DNA of 64,000 nt from Streptomyces sp. ALI-76-A (GCF_030287445.1 NZ_JASVWB010000002.1:1-64000), one strand, 5' to 3'; shown: positions 27,961 to 36,295, counted from the stretch's first letter. The notes: generated by a model from the letters alone, not told the origin. Numbers and translations: made by a program.

Positions 27961-28174
27961 AAACGACACCGCGCTGGTGGCGCACAGCCCTGTCGGTCCT
28001 CGCAGGGTGGGCGGCGTCACCCTCACGCTTTGGCTGCTGAGCAGGGCCCTCGGCCAGCCTTCGCAGCTCGCCCCGTGCGCCGCGTCAGCCGCTCTGCTGG
28101 TCATGATCGGGGAAATCGGCGACTGGCTGCGACGTCGGTGGCGTGCCCGCCGCCACGGCAACCGGTCAGGATGA
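27957..28174 (+). pseudogene. Small membrane protein, frameshifted
   Basis: The GTG at 27957 overlaps the stop of the previous gene. The frame reads KTTPRWWRTALSVLAGWA, then one base is missing near 28010, and the natural continuation GGVTLTLWLLSRALGQPSQL and MIGEIGDWLRRRWRARRHG runs in the next frame to 28174. Third gene of the decayed nhaA operon. Confidence 0.55.
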
Positions 28175-28302
28175 TCAACAGATGCTGTTCAACAGCAATG
28201 TCCGTGAGCTTTTGACGTCTCATAGCCCCGGCCCAGTCTGAGGGCGGCGGCGTAGCGCAGTGTGCTGACCTGCCGTGGTCGCAGTGATGGGGTGGATGAG
28301 CG

Positions 28303-28330
28303 AGGCGGCTGCCGGCTGGGACAGCCGCCT
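28303..28330 (-). terminator. Hairpin after the cold-shock gene
   Basis: AGGCGGCTG (28303-28311) pairs perfectly with CAGCCGCCT (28322-28330) across a 10-base loop. It lies 23 bp beyond the stop of the cold-shock gene. There is no U tract, as is usual for Streptomyces terminators. Confidence 0.55.
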
Positions 28331-28352
28331 GGCTCTGCCTCCCTGCGCCTGG

Positions 28353-28556
28353 TCAGCTGCGGATGATGTTCTGGGCCTGCGGGCCCTTCTGTCCCTGGCC
28401 GATGTCGAAGGTGACGTGCTCGCCCTCGTTCAGTTCGCGGTATCCGCTGCCCTGGATTTCGGAGTAATGCGCGAAGACGTCCGGGCCTCCGCCGTCCTGC
28501 TCGATGAAGCCGAAGCCCTTTTCGGCGTTGAACCACTTCACGGTGCCGCTGGCCAT
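28353..28556 (-). CDS. Cold-shock protein (CspA family)
   Basis: 67 residues, the canonical length. It starts [18 protein letters not shown] with RNP1 (KGFGFI), followed by RNP2-like VFAHYSEI and ending [10 protein letters not shown]. It binds single-stranded nucleic acid as an RNA chaperone. The ATG at 28556 gives the standard N-terminus; longer frames upstream are not part of the fold. The 5' leader is about 100-200 bp and may carry regulatory structure. A hairpin follows the gene. Confidence 0.93.
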   Translation of the reverse strand: MASGTVKWFNAEKGFGFIEQDGGGPDVFAHYSEIQGSGYRELNEGEHVTFDIGQGQKGPQAQNIIRS

Positions 28557-28771
28557 ACTGGTCGATCCTTCGTTCATGCTTGGGAACAGCCCTTTCATCG
28601 AGGCATGCTCCGGCTCTCTGCAATAGGAGGAGCCGACAGCCGTTCTACCCCGGAACACGGCTCTTACTCGGCTGGCGACACAGGCTCACGCATAGCAAGC
28701 GCGCCGGGCGACGGCGCTTGCACGGCTGGTGGCAGAGGATGCCAGCATCCCCGCCCCTTGGGCCCGAGCGA

Positions 28772-29788
28772 TCAAGCGGCCGTGGGACCGACGAGTTCGG
28801 ACAGGACGTCTTCCATGGTGACGAAGCCGATGACGGTGCCCTTGTCGCCGGTGACGGCGGCGAGGTGGGTGCCGCCTGCCCGCATCGCGGTGAGGGCGTC
28901 GTCGAGCGGGGTGTCGATCTGCACGCGGGTCACGGGATGCAGCGCGGTACGGGGGAATGGCTTGTGCCGCTCAGCGACGCCGATGGCGTCCTTGATGTGC
29001 AGGTAGCCCATGATCGTGCCGCCGGGGCCCACGACGGGCATCCGGGAGTAGCCGGCGCCTGTGGCCGCCTTCTCCAACTGGGCGGGGGTGACGCGGTGGT
29101 CGGCCGTGCTCATCCGGGCCAGCGGCACCAGGACCTCGCCGACCGGGCGGGTGCCGAGCTCCAGGGCGTCGCGCAGCCGTTGGCCGTCGGCAGGCTCGAG
29201 CAGGCCGGCCTGGCTGGAGTCGGCAACGAGGCGGGCGAGTTCGTCGTCGGTGTAGACGGCGGCGACTTCGTCCTTGGGCTCGACTTTGAGCAGGCGCAGC
29301 AGGGTGTTGGCGAAGGCGTTGATGGAGAAGATGACGGGCTTGAGTGCGCGGGTGAGGGCGACCAGTGGCGGGCCGAGGAACAGTGCGGTGGGCACCGGGG
29401 CGGCCAGGGCGATGTTCTTGGGCACCATTTCGCCGAAGAGCATGTGCAGGTACGTCGCGAGCGTCAGGGCGATGACGAAGGCGATCGGGTGGATGAGCCC
29501 TTCGGGCACGCCGATGGCGTGGAACGGCGGTTCCAGCAGGTGGGCGATGGCCGGCTCGGCGACGGCGCCCAGGACGAGGGAGGAGACGGTGATGCCGAGC
29601 TGGGCGGTGGCCATCACCGCCGACAGGTGCTCGATGCCCCACAGAGTGGTCCTGGCCCGCTTGTTCCCGGCCTGGGCCTGGGGCTCGATCTGGCTGCGGC
29701 GGACCGAGATCAGGGCGAATTCGGCGCCGACGAAGAAGGCGTTGGTGAGCAGGGTCAGGGCGCCGATAAGCAACTGGACGGTGGTCAT
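28772..29788 (-). CDS. CNNM/CorC-type membrane protein with CBS domains (DUF21)
   Basis: 338 residues. The N-terminal CNNM transmembrane domain has an AEFALISVRRSQIE start and the LFGEMVPKNIAL block, and two CBS domains follow (about 205-330; ending GTVIGFVTMEDVLSELVG). The family handles Mg2+ and Co2+ efflux or related ion transport and is often mislabelled haemolysin. It lacks the C-terminal CorC/HlyC domain that its upstream partner has. The ATG overlaps the stop of that partner (ATGA at 29788-29785), so both are one operon and may form a heteromer. Confidence 0.87.
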   Translation of the reverse strand: MTTVQLLIGALTLLTNAFFVGAEFALISVRRSQIEPQAQAGNKRARTTLWGIEHLSAVMATAQLGITVSSLVLGAVAEPAIAHLLEPPFHAIGVPEGLIHPIAFVIALTLATYLHMLFGEMVPKNIALAAPVPTALFLGPPLVALTRALKPVIFSINAFANTLLRLLKVEPKDEVAAVYTDDELARLVADSSQAGLLEPADGQRLRDALELGTRPVGEVLVPLARMSTADHRVTPAQLEKAATGAGYSRMPVVGPGGTIMGYLHIKDAIGVAERHKPFPRTALHPVTRVQIDTPLDDALTAMRAGGTHLAAVTGDKGTVIGFVTMEDVLSELVGPTAA

Positions 29789-31116
29789 CGGGCACGCTCC
29801 TGCTCGGCACGGTCCGCCGCAGGGGCGGTGAGGGTGAGACGGTCGGCGCGGTGATGGTCGACGTCCAGGACGGTGATGTCCCACCCGTCGAGGTGCACGG
29901 TGTCTCCCGGCCGGGGGATGCGTTCCAGGAGGGTGGCGGTCAGGCCGGCGAGGGTTTCGTACGGGCCGTCGACGGCGCTCAGGCCGATCTCGGCGAGCTG
30001 GTCGGTGCGGATACTGCCCTCGGCCTGCCAGATGCGGCGCCCGTCTTCGGTTGCGGGGCCGGGCAGCAGGTCGGGCAGCTCGAGGGGGTCGTGTTCGTCG
30101 CGGACCTCGCCGACGACCTCTTCGATGATGTCCTCGACGGTGGCGACGCCGGCGGTGCCGCCGTATTCGTCGATGACCACGGCCATCGTGCGCTCGGTGC
30201 GCATCCGGGCGAGGAGGGTGTCGACGGGCAGGCTGTCGGGCACCAGCAGCGGCGGCGTGATCAGGTCGGTGACCGGTGTGGCGTCACGCTCGTCCTCGTC
30301 GAGGGCGAGGACGTCGCGGATGTGGAGGGTGCCGATGATCTCGTCCAGGCTGTCGCGGTAGACGGGGAAGCGGGACAGGCCGGTGGCATGCGTGAGGTCG
30401 ACGGCGTCCGCGGCGCTGGCGTGGGCTTCGAGAGCCTTGACGTCCACCCGCGGGGTCATGACGTTCTCGGCCGTCAGCTCACCCAGGTGCAGGGTGCGCA
30501 CGAACAGCTCGGCAGAGTCCTTCTCCAAGGCCCCCTGGGCCGCGGAGTGCCGGGCCAGCGCCACCAGTTCCTCCGGGCTGCGGGCATGAGCCAGCTCCTC
30601 GGCCGGCTCCAGGCCCAAGCGGCGCACGAAACGGTTCGCGGTGTTGTTCAGGTGCTCGATGAAGGGTCCGAAGGCGGCGGTGAAACCGCGCTGCGGGGTG
30701 GCGACGACCTTGGCCACGGCCAGCGGCCGGGCAATCGCCCAGTTCTTCGGCACCAGCTCACCGACGACCATCAACACCACCGTGGAGACGGCGACACCCA
30801 GGATGGTGGCGACCGTGGAAGCAGCGCCTGCCAGGCCGATCGCGGTCAGCGGGCCCCGCAGCAGCGCGGCCAGGGACGGCTCGGCAATCATGCCGATCAC
30901 CAGCGAGGTCACCGTGATGCCCAGCTGCGCACCGGACAGCTGGAAAGTCAGACGGCGTACGGCCTTCAGCGCGCTGTCCGCGCCGCGCTCACCCGCCTCA
31001 GCCGCACGCTCGAGGTCAGCGCGCTCGACCGTGGTCAGGGAAAACTCGGCCGCGACGAACACCGCACACGCGAGAGTCAGCGCCAGAGCCAGCAGGAGCA
31101 GCAGCAACTCGGTCAC
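29785..31116 (-). CDS. CNNM/CorC-type membrane protein with CBS and CorC_HlyC domains
   Basis: 443 residues. The N-terminal hydrophobic segment (ELLLLLLALALTLACAVFVA) begins the CNNM domain, with GELVPKNWAIARP. Two CBS domains follow at about 215-340 (MAVVIDEYGGTAGVATVEDI) and a C-terminal transporter-associated CorC_HlyC domain at about 355-435. It probably works as a cation exporter with the shorter partner downstream. The GTG at 31116 has GGGGGGTGG upstream; an ATG at 31131 would add five residues. Confidence 0.87.
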   Translation of the reverse strand: MTELLLLLLALALTLACAVFVAAEFSLTTVERADLERAAEAGERGADSALKAVRRLTFQLSGAQLGITVTSLVIGMIAEPSLAALLRGPLTAIGLAGAASTVATILGVAVSTVVLMVVGELVPKNWAIARPLAVAKVVATPQRGFTAAFGPFIEHLNNTANRFVRRLGLEPAEELAHARSPEELVALARHSAAQGALEKDSAELFVRTLHLGELTAENVMTPRVDVKALEAHASAADAVDLTHATGLSRFPVYRDSLDEIIGTLHIRDVLALDEDERDATPVTDLITPPLLVPDSLPVDTLLARMRTERTMAVVIDEYGGTAGVATVEDIIEEVVGEVRDEHDPLELPDLLPGPATEDGRRIWQAEGSIRTDQLAEIGLSAVDGPYETLAGLTATLLERIPRPGDTVHLDGWDITVLDVDHHRADRLTLTAPAADRAEQERAR

Positions 31117-31455
31117 CGTGCCACCCCCCATGCACTGCTCGCTGTCGGGTGGGGTATGGCACGGCTCGTACTGGGAGGTTCACCCATCGCGGGTCTGCCG
31201 CTCCTTTTCGTCACTCAGCCGCCCCCGGCGGTGGGGGCGGAACGTCATCGTCGGGAAAGGGAAGTCTCCCCCACTCAATAGTAAAGGACCAGTAAAGCCG
31301 CTTCTCGATCCGGACAAGGACCGGGGCGATGGCAGACGGCGTCCAGGCCGTGGCCGGAGTGATCCCAGCGCGCGCTGTGCATCCCGGGGTGTCAGCGTGG
31401 TCAGCAAGAGCATTGTGGCGCCCGGACAGATGGGAGTGGTTGGTCATGGCGCGCG
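31117..31455. other. Intergenic stretch, no clear gene
   Basis: A minus-strand open frame (31447-31211, 78 codons) ends RLYWSFTIEWGRLPFPDDD and could encode a small protein, but codon use is weak and no family is recognised. The operon promoter for the two CNNM genes should lie near 31140-31200. Confidence 0.3.
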
Positions 31456-31821
31456 ATCTGGACCGGCGACGACCAAGGCCGCCTTCAGTACGTCGGCCGC
31501 ACCACCACCCTCGCCCAGGCGGCAGGTGCGGCGGTCGCCGGGATACTCGCTGCGGGGCGGCGCGGTCATCCGTGGACAGGCTGGTCGTTCACCGCCGGGT
31601 GGGGCAGCCAGGAAAAGCTGAACGTCACGCTGGTGGAACCCGAGCTGGTGGTGGAGGTCGGCGTCGACGTCGCCCGCGACGCCTCCGGCCGGTGGCGGCA
31701 TCCCGCACGCTGGCACCGTGCGCGCCCTGACCTCTCCCCCGCCGACGTCCCCCGCCTGACGTCACCGCCGCGCCGACGGCGGCCATGGGCGCGGCGGCCC
31801 CGCCGACGCGCAACCTGCTGA
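31456..31821 (+). pseudogene. ATP-dependent DNA ligase, C-terminal OB-fold fragment
   Basis: IWTGDDQGRLQYVGRTTTLA, then WGSQEKLNVTLVEPELVVEV and GRWRHPARWHRARPDLSPAD match the last about 100 residues of a LigC-type ligase OB domain. The natural C-terminus should fall near 31757; the frame runs on to 31821. The central part of the ligase is missing. An N-terminal scrap on the same strand at 26840-27025 could belong to the same former gene, split by the nhaA-csp-CNNM module. Confidence 0.65.
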
Positions 31822-31979
31822 GCGCGCCCCGATCCCCGGCTGTGTCCGCGCCGCCCATCCCGCCCTCCCTCATCCTCAACTCCAGCCAGACACCTCATGT
31901 TGCTATGCCGTCAAGTCGGCCGGCCTTTGAAGGCCGGGGTCTTCGAACACTCCTAACCAGGCAGGGAGAGAATCGCGGC

Positions 31980-32681
31980 ATGGTGATGACACGGCACTGG
32001 TACTCCTCGTCGCCCGTCGTGGACGGGCACCCGCTCCTGGACGAGCCCGGCTTCTGGCCCGCGCACTTGGCGGACCTGTCCGAGGGCTTGTCACCAGAGG
32101 CCTTCGGCTCAGACGCGGGCGACGCAGGCGCCATGCTCGACAAGCTTCACGCCCCATCGGCTTGGCCAATGTTGACAGTGCCTCTGACCGGCGGCTTTAC
32201 GATCGTCGTGCACTACAACAGTGGCGAGGAGTTCACCACCACCGACTACTTCCTCACGCACCCCGACTGGAACCAGGATCTTGTGCTCGCCAGCGACGAT
32301 CAGGACCGTATCGGACCTGGGCTGTGCTGGCCCGAGCTCGCCGCATTGGTGGAAGCACCGGCAGACGCCGTTGGTGTCACCGACCCTCACGCCCGGCTCC
32401 TGCTCCTCCTTCCGGTCCTGGGCGACACCGCAGTCCCGGCAGAAGCGGTGACAGCCGTGGTCCAGGCTCTGGTCGCGCAGGGTGCGCCCGAAGCGAGCGA
32501 GCCGTTGGCCAGGCGCTTGCTCCAGGGGAATCCCATGTGGGGAGCCCAGGACTGGTGGTTCGACACGGATGAACGGAGCTGGATCTGCGAAGGCGATCAC
32601 AGCCCCCGCAAGATTCCCTTGGGTGACCACTTGCCCGAACAGCAGCGAGCTGCTCTTGAGGCGTGCCTCACTCCCGGGTGA
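31980..32681 (+). CDS. Hypothetical protein
   Basis: 233 residues beginning MVMTRHWYSSSPVVDGHPLL. It is acidic and soluble, with no signal peptide or membrane segment, and Trp-rich near both ends (DWWFDTDERSWICEGDHSPR). No family is recognised. The ATG at 31980 follows a weak AGGGAGAG; an ATG two codons later is also possible. Its 3' end overlaps a convergent IS110 remnant by 14 bp. Confidence 0.6.
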   Translation: MVMTRHWYSSSPVVDGHPLLDEPGFWPAHLADLSEGLSPEAFGSDAGDAGAMLDKLHAPSAWPMLTVPLTGGFTIVVHYNSGEEFTTTDYFLTHPDWNQDLVLASDDQDRIGPGLCWPELAALVEAPADAVGVTDPHARLLLLLPVLGDTAVPAEAVTAVVQALVAQGAPEASEPLARRLLQGNPMWGAQDWWFDTDERSWICEGDHSPRKIPLGDHLPEQQRAALEACLTPG

Positions 32682-32980
32682 CCGACTCAGCCTGCGGCCG
32701 GACAGCCTTGTCGTGAGGGGTCCCGAAGGCGAGCGATTCGTCATAGGTTTTGCCCTGTTGAAGGCAGTGGTAGAGCTGGCCGATCATGCGGTTGAAGAGG
32801 TTGCGCTGGGCGGCGGCGTGCCAGTCGCCGATCTCGCGGCGGCGCCGGTAGTGGGCACCTGCTCCGGGTGAGTGGCGAAGGGCCGCGAAGGCCCAGAGGT
32901 AGCCGGCGTGGTTGAGCCGGTCGTTCTTCACCCAGCGTCTGGTGATGGACGACTTCTTGCCAGAGGCCCTGGTGACGGGC
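32668..32980 (-). pseudogene. IS110-family transposase, C-terminal fragment
   Basis: PVTRASGKKSSITRRWVKND, then GYLWAFAALRHSPGAGAHYR and RNLFNRMIGQLYHCLQQGKT match the C-terminal (Transposase_20) domain of IS110 transposases. The N-terminal RuvC-like DEDD domain is absent. Confidence 0.75.
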
Positions 32981-33083
32981 GGGGGGACCTTGCTCTGACG
33001 TCGATCGCCATGGCCGCCGTCCTGGGCGTGAGCGATCGCCGCTTCGCCCTTGATACCAGGGAAGGCTGCGCGGTGAAGCCGGC

Positions 33084-33530
33084 TCAATAGCGGTGGTTGG
33101 GCCAGTGCGGGTCCTCCCAACGGGCGGGGCCGGTGAGTCCGATGAGTCGTATGCGGTGAAGCAGTTCCTCCGGAGCGTCCTGGGCTTGAAGCCGCGCAGG
33201 GGCGTGACGGACCAACCAGGCCGCGAGCTCGGTGCGCAGGTCATCTGCATTGTCCCACGCGTCCCATGGAAGTTGATCGCCCAGAAGGTCGTACTCCCAG
33301 TGGGCAGCCGCTTCGGTCAGGTGCCGGTCGGCAACGCGGTCTTCGAGTGCCTCCCAGGTGTTGAGCCAAGGGCTGAGCGTGGCAGATGCCTCGGCGCACA
33401 GCGCGAGGACTTCATGCACGGGGACGGCCGGATCCGGTGAGGGTGTGAGCCCACCAGGCACGCAGGAACTCCCACACCGCCGCGCTCCGGTGCGCAGGCC
33501 ATTGCCGCCAGTGGCCGGCAGTTACCCAGT
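33084..33530 (-). pseudogene. Hypothetical protein gene with one frameshift
   Basis: The C-terminal frame (33461-33084) reads VHEVLALCAEASATLSPWLN through WEYDLLGDQLPWDAWDNADD to WEDPHWPNHRY. Upstream the coding frame shifts by one base near 33440, continuing as RSAAVWEFLRAWWAHTLT. Trp-rich and acidic; family unknown. The start is not clear; the gene may also be cut at its 5' end. Confidence 0.45.
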
Positions 33531-33784
33531 TTCCAAGCCGCTTACGATGGCCGGCCCCTGAGGCTGTGCCGACACGATGAATCCCGACGACACTCCCGCA
33601 CGGCTCCGACCCGGCAGAGCCGAAATAGGCTCTGCCGGAGATCTTGTGACAGAGCCCGTCTGCACTGGGCATCAACTGGGTGTGCGGTTCAGGGGATTGG
33701 GGCGGTTGCTGCCGCATTTAGCCGGTGTGGTGGTGGAGTCGGTGGAGCGGGCCGCTGGGGTGGTCACGTTTCGTACGCCGTGCC

Positions 33785-33835
33785 TGGCTCTGTTCATCAG
33801 AACGGACAGCAGAGATTCACCACTTCGGGAGGCAC
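33785..33835 (+). repeat. Left terminal inverted repeat of the cargo cassette
   Basis: 51 bp, starts TGGCTCTGTTCATC and ends CGGGAGGCAC. It pairs with 35841-35891 with three mismatches. Confidence 0.88.
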
Positions 33836-33896
33836 CTGAGCCGTCCTGGAAATCGAACACCCTGCCTTCCTGGACGTATCTGGCGAAGGCGGACTT

Positions 33897-34571
33897 TCAG
33901 ACGTTCTGCTGTCGGGCGAAGGGCCCGCACAGGGCTGCCCATTGCAGGAGCAGGATGGTCTTGCCGTCGGTGATGCGTCCGTCGCGGGTCATGGCGAGGG
34001 CCTCGGCAAAGGGAAGTTCGAGGACTTCGATGTCCTCGCCCTCTTCCTCGAGTCCTCCGCCCATGCCGGTCCGGTCGGCCGGGGTGTAGGGGGCGGCGAA
34101 GAAGTGGAGGCGCTCGGTGACGGAGCCCGGGCTCATGTAGGCATCGAGCACGTGGGTGAGGGGGCCGAGTCTGATGCCGAGTTCTTCGGCGCTCTCGCGG
34201 CGGATCGCGGTGTGCGGGTCTTGCGCGTCGAGCAGTCCGGCCGCCGCCTCGATGAGCATGCCGTCGGGGTGGCTGTTCACGTAGGCCGGGTAGCGGAACT
34301 GGCGGGTCAGCAGGACGCGGCTGCGTTCGGTGTCGTAGGGCAGGACGACGGCGCCGTTGCCGCGGTCGTAGGTCTCGCGCCGCTGGGTCTCCCACCGTCC
34401 GTCGCGGCGCCGATAGTCGAAGGTGGTGCGGCGCAGGACGTGCCAGCCCTGGGAGGTGAGTTCGACGTCGCGTATCCGGACGTCGGGGTTGCGGTTGAGG
34501 TCGCGTCCGGCGAGGTGGAGACCGGTGCGTCCACGGTGATCGGGGGTGTCGACACCCGGGCTGCTCGTCAC
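33897..34571 (-). CDS. NUDIX hydrolase (NudK-like nucleoside diphosphate sugar hydrolase)
   Basis: 224 residues. The N-terminal β-domain (VRIRDVELTSQGWHVLRRTT) is followed by the NUDIX fold with GLLDAQDPHTAIRRESAEEL at about 113-132 and a C-terminal GMGGGLEEEGEDIEVLELPF block characteristic of GDP-mannose/ADP-ribose pyrophosphatases of the NudK type. The RE-x2-EE core of the NUDIX box is present; the upstream acidic position is Gln, so the substrate or metal binding may differ. Its GTG overlaps the stop of the DUF4406 gene (GTGA at 34571-34568), which couples the two. It is the last gene of the two-gene operon in the cassette. Confidence 0.85.
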   Translation of the reverse strand: MTSSPGVDTPDHRGRTGLHLAGRDLNRNPDVRIRDVELTSQGWHVLRRTTFDYRRRDGRWETQRRETYDRGNGAVVLPYDTERSRVLLTRQFRYPAYVNSHPDGMLIEAAAGLLDAQDPHTAIRRESAEELGIRLGPLTHVLDAYMSPGSVTERLHFFAAPYTPADRTGMGGGLEEEGEDIEVLELPFAEALAMTRDGRITDGKTILLLQWAALCGPFARQQNV

Positions 34572-34951
34572 ATGGTCTCCTGCGGGGTGCGGCGCGGAAT
34601 CTCGGCGACGTCGTGGTAGACGGGTAGGCCGCGGCGGCGAGCGGTGGCGACGTCCTGGTCGGCGCCAGCGGATTCGCCCTGCAAGCGCAGCACGGCGTCG
34701 CAATGGGCGAGCAGTCGGTCGGCGGTCGGGTAGAGCACCTGGTCGGCGAGGGGGTCGGTGGGGCCCGCGCCGGCGGAGCGGAGGACGGGCAGGGCGATCC
34801 ACTCGCCGATCACGGGGAGATGTCCGGCCGCGAAGACGGGCCAGGCCGCGGATTCCAGGCGGGCGAGGTTGGCGGCCATGGCCTGCGGGTCGCCGTCGGT
34901 GCCGGAACGGTAGGGACCCGCGATGAGGATGAGCAGGGGCTTGTCGGTCAT
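34568..34951 (-). CDS. DUF4406 / nucleoside 2-deoxyribosyltransferase-like protein
   Basis: 127 residues. It starts MTDKPLLILIAGPYRSGT, the IAGPYR motif of the nucleoside 2-deoxyribosyltransferase superfamily, with GEWIALPVL in the middle and LRLQGESAGADQDVATARRR (SxGAxxD/E-like active-site region) near 90-110. Members cleave or transfer the base of deoxynucleosides, or bind nucleotide ligands; this short DUF4406 branch is uncharacterised. It is translated together with the NUDIX gene and divergent from the DeoR gene, with only 48 bp between start codons. Confidence 0.75.
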   Translation of the reverse strand: MTDKPLLILIAGPYRSGTDGDPQAMAANLARLESAAWPVFAAGHLPVIGEWIALPVLRSAGAGPTDPLADQVLYPTADRLLAHCDAVLRLQGESAGADQDVATARRRGLPVYHDVAEIPRRTPQETM

Positions 34952-34966
34952 GGCGGCTAAGATACA

Positions 34967-34980
34967 TGCAGAATCGTGCA
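34967..34980. promoter_or_regulatory. Candidate DeoR operator in the cassette
   Basis: TGCA-N6-TGCA (34967-34980) is centred in the 48-bp region between the divergent DUF4406 and DeoR start codons. One site could control both directions. Confidence 0.45.
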
Positions 34981-34999
34981 AGAACAGGAAGGAACGTGA

Positions 35000-35755
35000 A
35001 TGCTGGCTGCTGAACGACGCGAGCATCTGCTCGATCTGCTCGCCCGCACGGGAAAGATCGTGGCCAAGGACGTCGCCGCCGAACTGGGCATTTCCGAAGA
35101 CAGCGTGCGGCGTGACCTTCGCGATCTCGCCGCCGAGGGGTTGTGCCAAAGGGTGTACGGTGGCGCGCTGCCCGCGTCTCCCGCAGTGGTGGACTACGAC
35201 GCCCGGCAGGCGGTGGCCCCGGACGGCAAGCGGAAGGTCGCCTCAGTGGCCGCCGCACTGATGCGGCCGGGCGGCTCGGTGATCCTCGACGGCGGCACCA
35301 CCGCCCTCGCCGTGGCGCGGGCGCTCCCGAAGGACCTCGCCTGCACGGTGATCACCCACAGCCCGACGATCGCCACGGCTCTGATCGACCACCCGCTGGC
35401 GGAACTCTTCCTCCTCGGGGGGCGCGTATTCAAGCACTCGGCGGTCACCTGCGGCGCCGCCGCGGTCGAGGCCGCGCAGAACGTCTCCGCCGACCTGTGC
35501 CTGCTCGGCGTCACCGGCGTCCACCCCGAGGCCGGACTGACCACGGGGGACGCCGAAGAGGCGGCGATGAAGCGTGCCCTGTCCGCGCGGGCCGCGGACA
35601 CCTACATCCTCGCCTCTTGCGAGAAGATCGGTACGGCCTCGCCGTACCGCGTCCTGCCATGGGAGAAGATCACCGGGCTGATCACCGACGCCGATCCTCA
35701 CGACACGGTCATCGAGCAACTCAAGACACTCGGCGTGGAGGTCCTCGTAGCCTGA
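35000..35755 (+). CDS. DeoR/GlpR-family transcriptional regulator
   Basis: 251 residues. The DeoR HTH is at 1-57 (MLAAERREHLLDLLARTGKI then LGISEDSVRRDLRDLAAEGL), followed by the sugar-phosphate-sensing DeoRC domain with ILDGGTTALAVARALP, LLGGRVFKHSAVTCG and LTTGDAEEAAMKRALSARA. Regulators of this family respond to phosphorylated sugars. Here it is divergent from the deoxyribosyltransferase-like and NUDIX genes, so a (deoxy)ribose- or sugar-nucleotide-derived phosphate is a reasonable guess for the ligand. The ATG at 35000 has GGAAGGAA six bases upstream. Confidence 0.88.
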   Translation: MLAAERREHLLDLLARTGKIVAKDVAAELGISEDSVRRDLRDLAAEGLCQRVYGGALPASPAVVDYDARQAVAPDGKRKVASVAAALMRPGGSVILDGGTTALAVARALPKDLACTVITHSPTIATALIDHPLAELFLLGGRVFKHSAVTCGAAAVEAAQNVSADLCLLGVTGVHPEAGLTTGDAEEAAMKRALSARAADTYILASCEKIGTASPYRVLPWEKITGLITDADPHDTVIEQLKTLGVEVLVA

Positions 35756-35840
35756 TGAGAGCCGAATGCGGGATCTCGGACCGGCAGGAGCGCCCTCTGA
35801 TGTGCTGAGCCCGTAGCGAATCGGACAATCCCCACGCGCA

Positions 35841-35891
35841 GTGCCTCCCGAAGTGGTGAACATCTGCTGTCCGTTCCGATGAACAGAGCCA
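35841..35891 (-). repeat. Right terminal inverted repeat of the cargo cassette
   Basis: 51 bp, complement of the left repeat with three mismatches; its outer end is GATGAACAGAGCCA at 35891. Confidence 0.88.
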
Positions 35892-36295
35892 CCGTGCCGG
35901 ACGCTGCCGGTGCGGTGTCCGGAGTGCGGCATACCGTCCTGGCGGGTGCACGGCCGGTACACGCGGCGGTCGCGAGATGCTCCGGTCGGGCTGACGCCGG
36001 CGGTGATCGAGTTCGTGGTGCGGCGGTTCACGTGCAGCAACTCCCGCTGGGCCGCGGTGATGTTCGCCGAGCAGGTGGAGGGCCTGACGCAGCCACATGC
36101 CCAATACGCGCCGCTGTTACGCCGGATGCTGTCGTCGATCGCGACGGTGCTGGCGGGGCGTCCATGTGCCCGGCTGGCCGTGCCGCCAGGGATGCCGGTG
36201 GCCAAGGACGTACTCCCGAACGCCTTCGCTGTCACCTTCGGGGGCCGCCTCCCAGCGGCCCTCCCTCAGGTGCAGGAGCCCGCATGGGGGCACGA

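Larger units (their letters stand above)
33785..35891. mobile_element. Putative non-autonomous cargo cassette with long terminal inverted repeats
   Basis: A 2107-bp segment with 51-bp inverted termini (48/51 identical, outermost bases TGGCTCTGTTCATC) and a perfect 7-bp direct repeat CCGTGCC outside each end (33778-33784 and 35892-35898). It interrupts an ISL3 transposase gene whose frame is restored when the segment and one repeat copy are removed. Inside are only three genes: NUDIX hydrolase, DUF4406 protein and a divergent DeoR regulator. No transposase or recombinase is present, so mobility would need an enzyme in trans. Boundaries, repeats and frame restoration are seen directly; mobility is inferred. 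Confidence 0.85.
33682..36215 (+). pseudogene. ISL3-family transposase split by a 2.1-kb cargo insertion and 3'-truncated
   Basis: The first exon-like part (33682-33784) reads RFRGLGRLLPHLAGVVVESV then VVTFRTPC. The second part resumes at 35899 in the same frame: RTLPVRCPECGIPSWRVHGR, then FTCSNSRWAAVMFAEQVEGL up to GMPVAKDVL at about 36215, where homology stops. Joining the parts through one copy of the 7-bp repeat CCGTGCC gives an unbroken frame through the zinc motif. The DDE domain is missing downstream, so the gene was dead irrespective of the insertion. Confidence 0.75.

Noticed and set aside
28580..31281. Two long plus-strand open frames (about 424 and 476 codons) over the CNNM genes
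   Set aside because: Mirror images of high-GC coding; the minus strand has membrane segments, CBS domains and an ATGA overlap.
31211..31447. 78-codon minus-strand open frame as a real gene
   Set aside because: Ends in a plausible peptide (TIEWGRLPFPDDD) but lacks clear ribosome site, codon bias and family; kept only as a note.
33785..35891. Reading the 51-bp inverted repeats as a terminator or ordinary hairpin
   Set aside because: They are 2 kb apart, flanked by an exact 7-bp duplication, and excision restores a host gene frame, which fits a mobile element.
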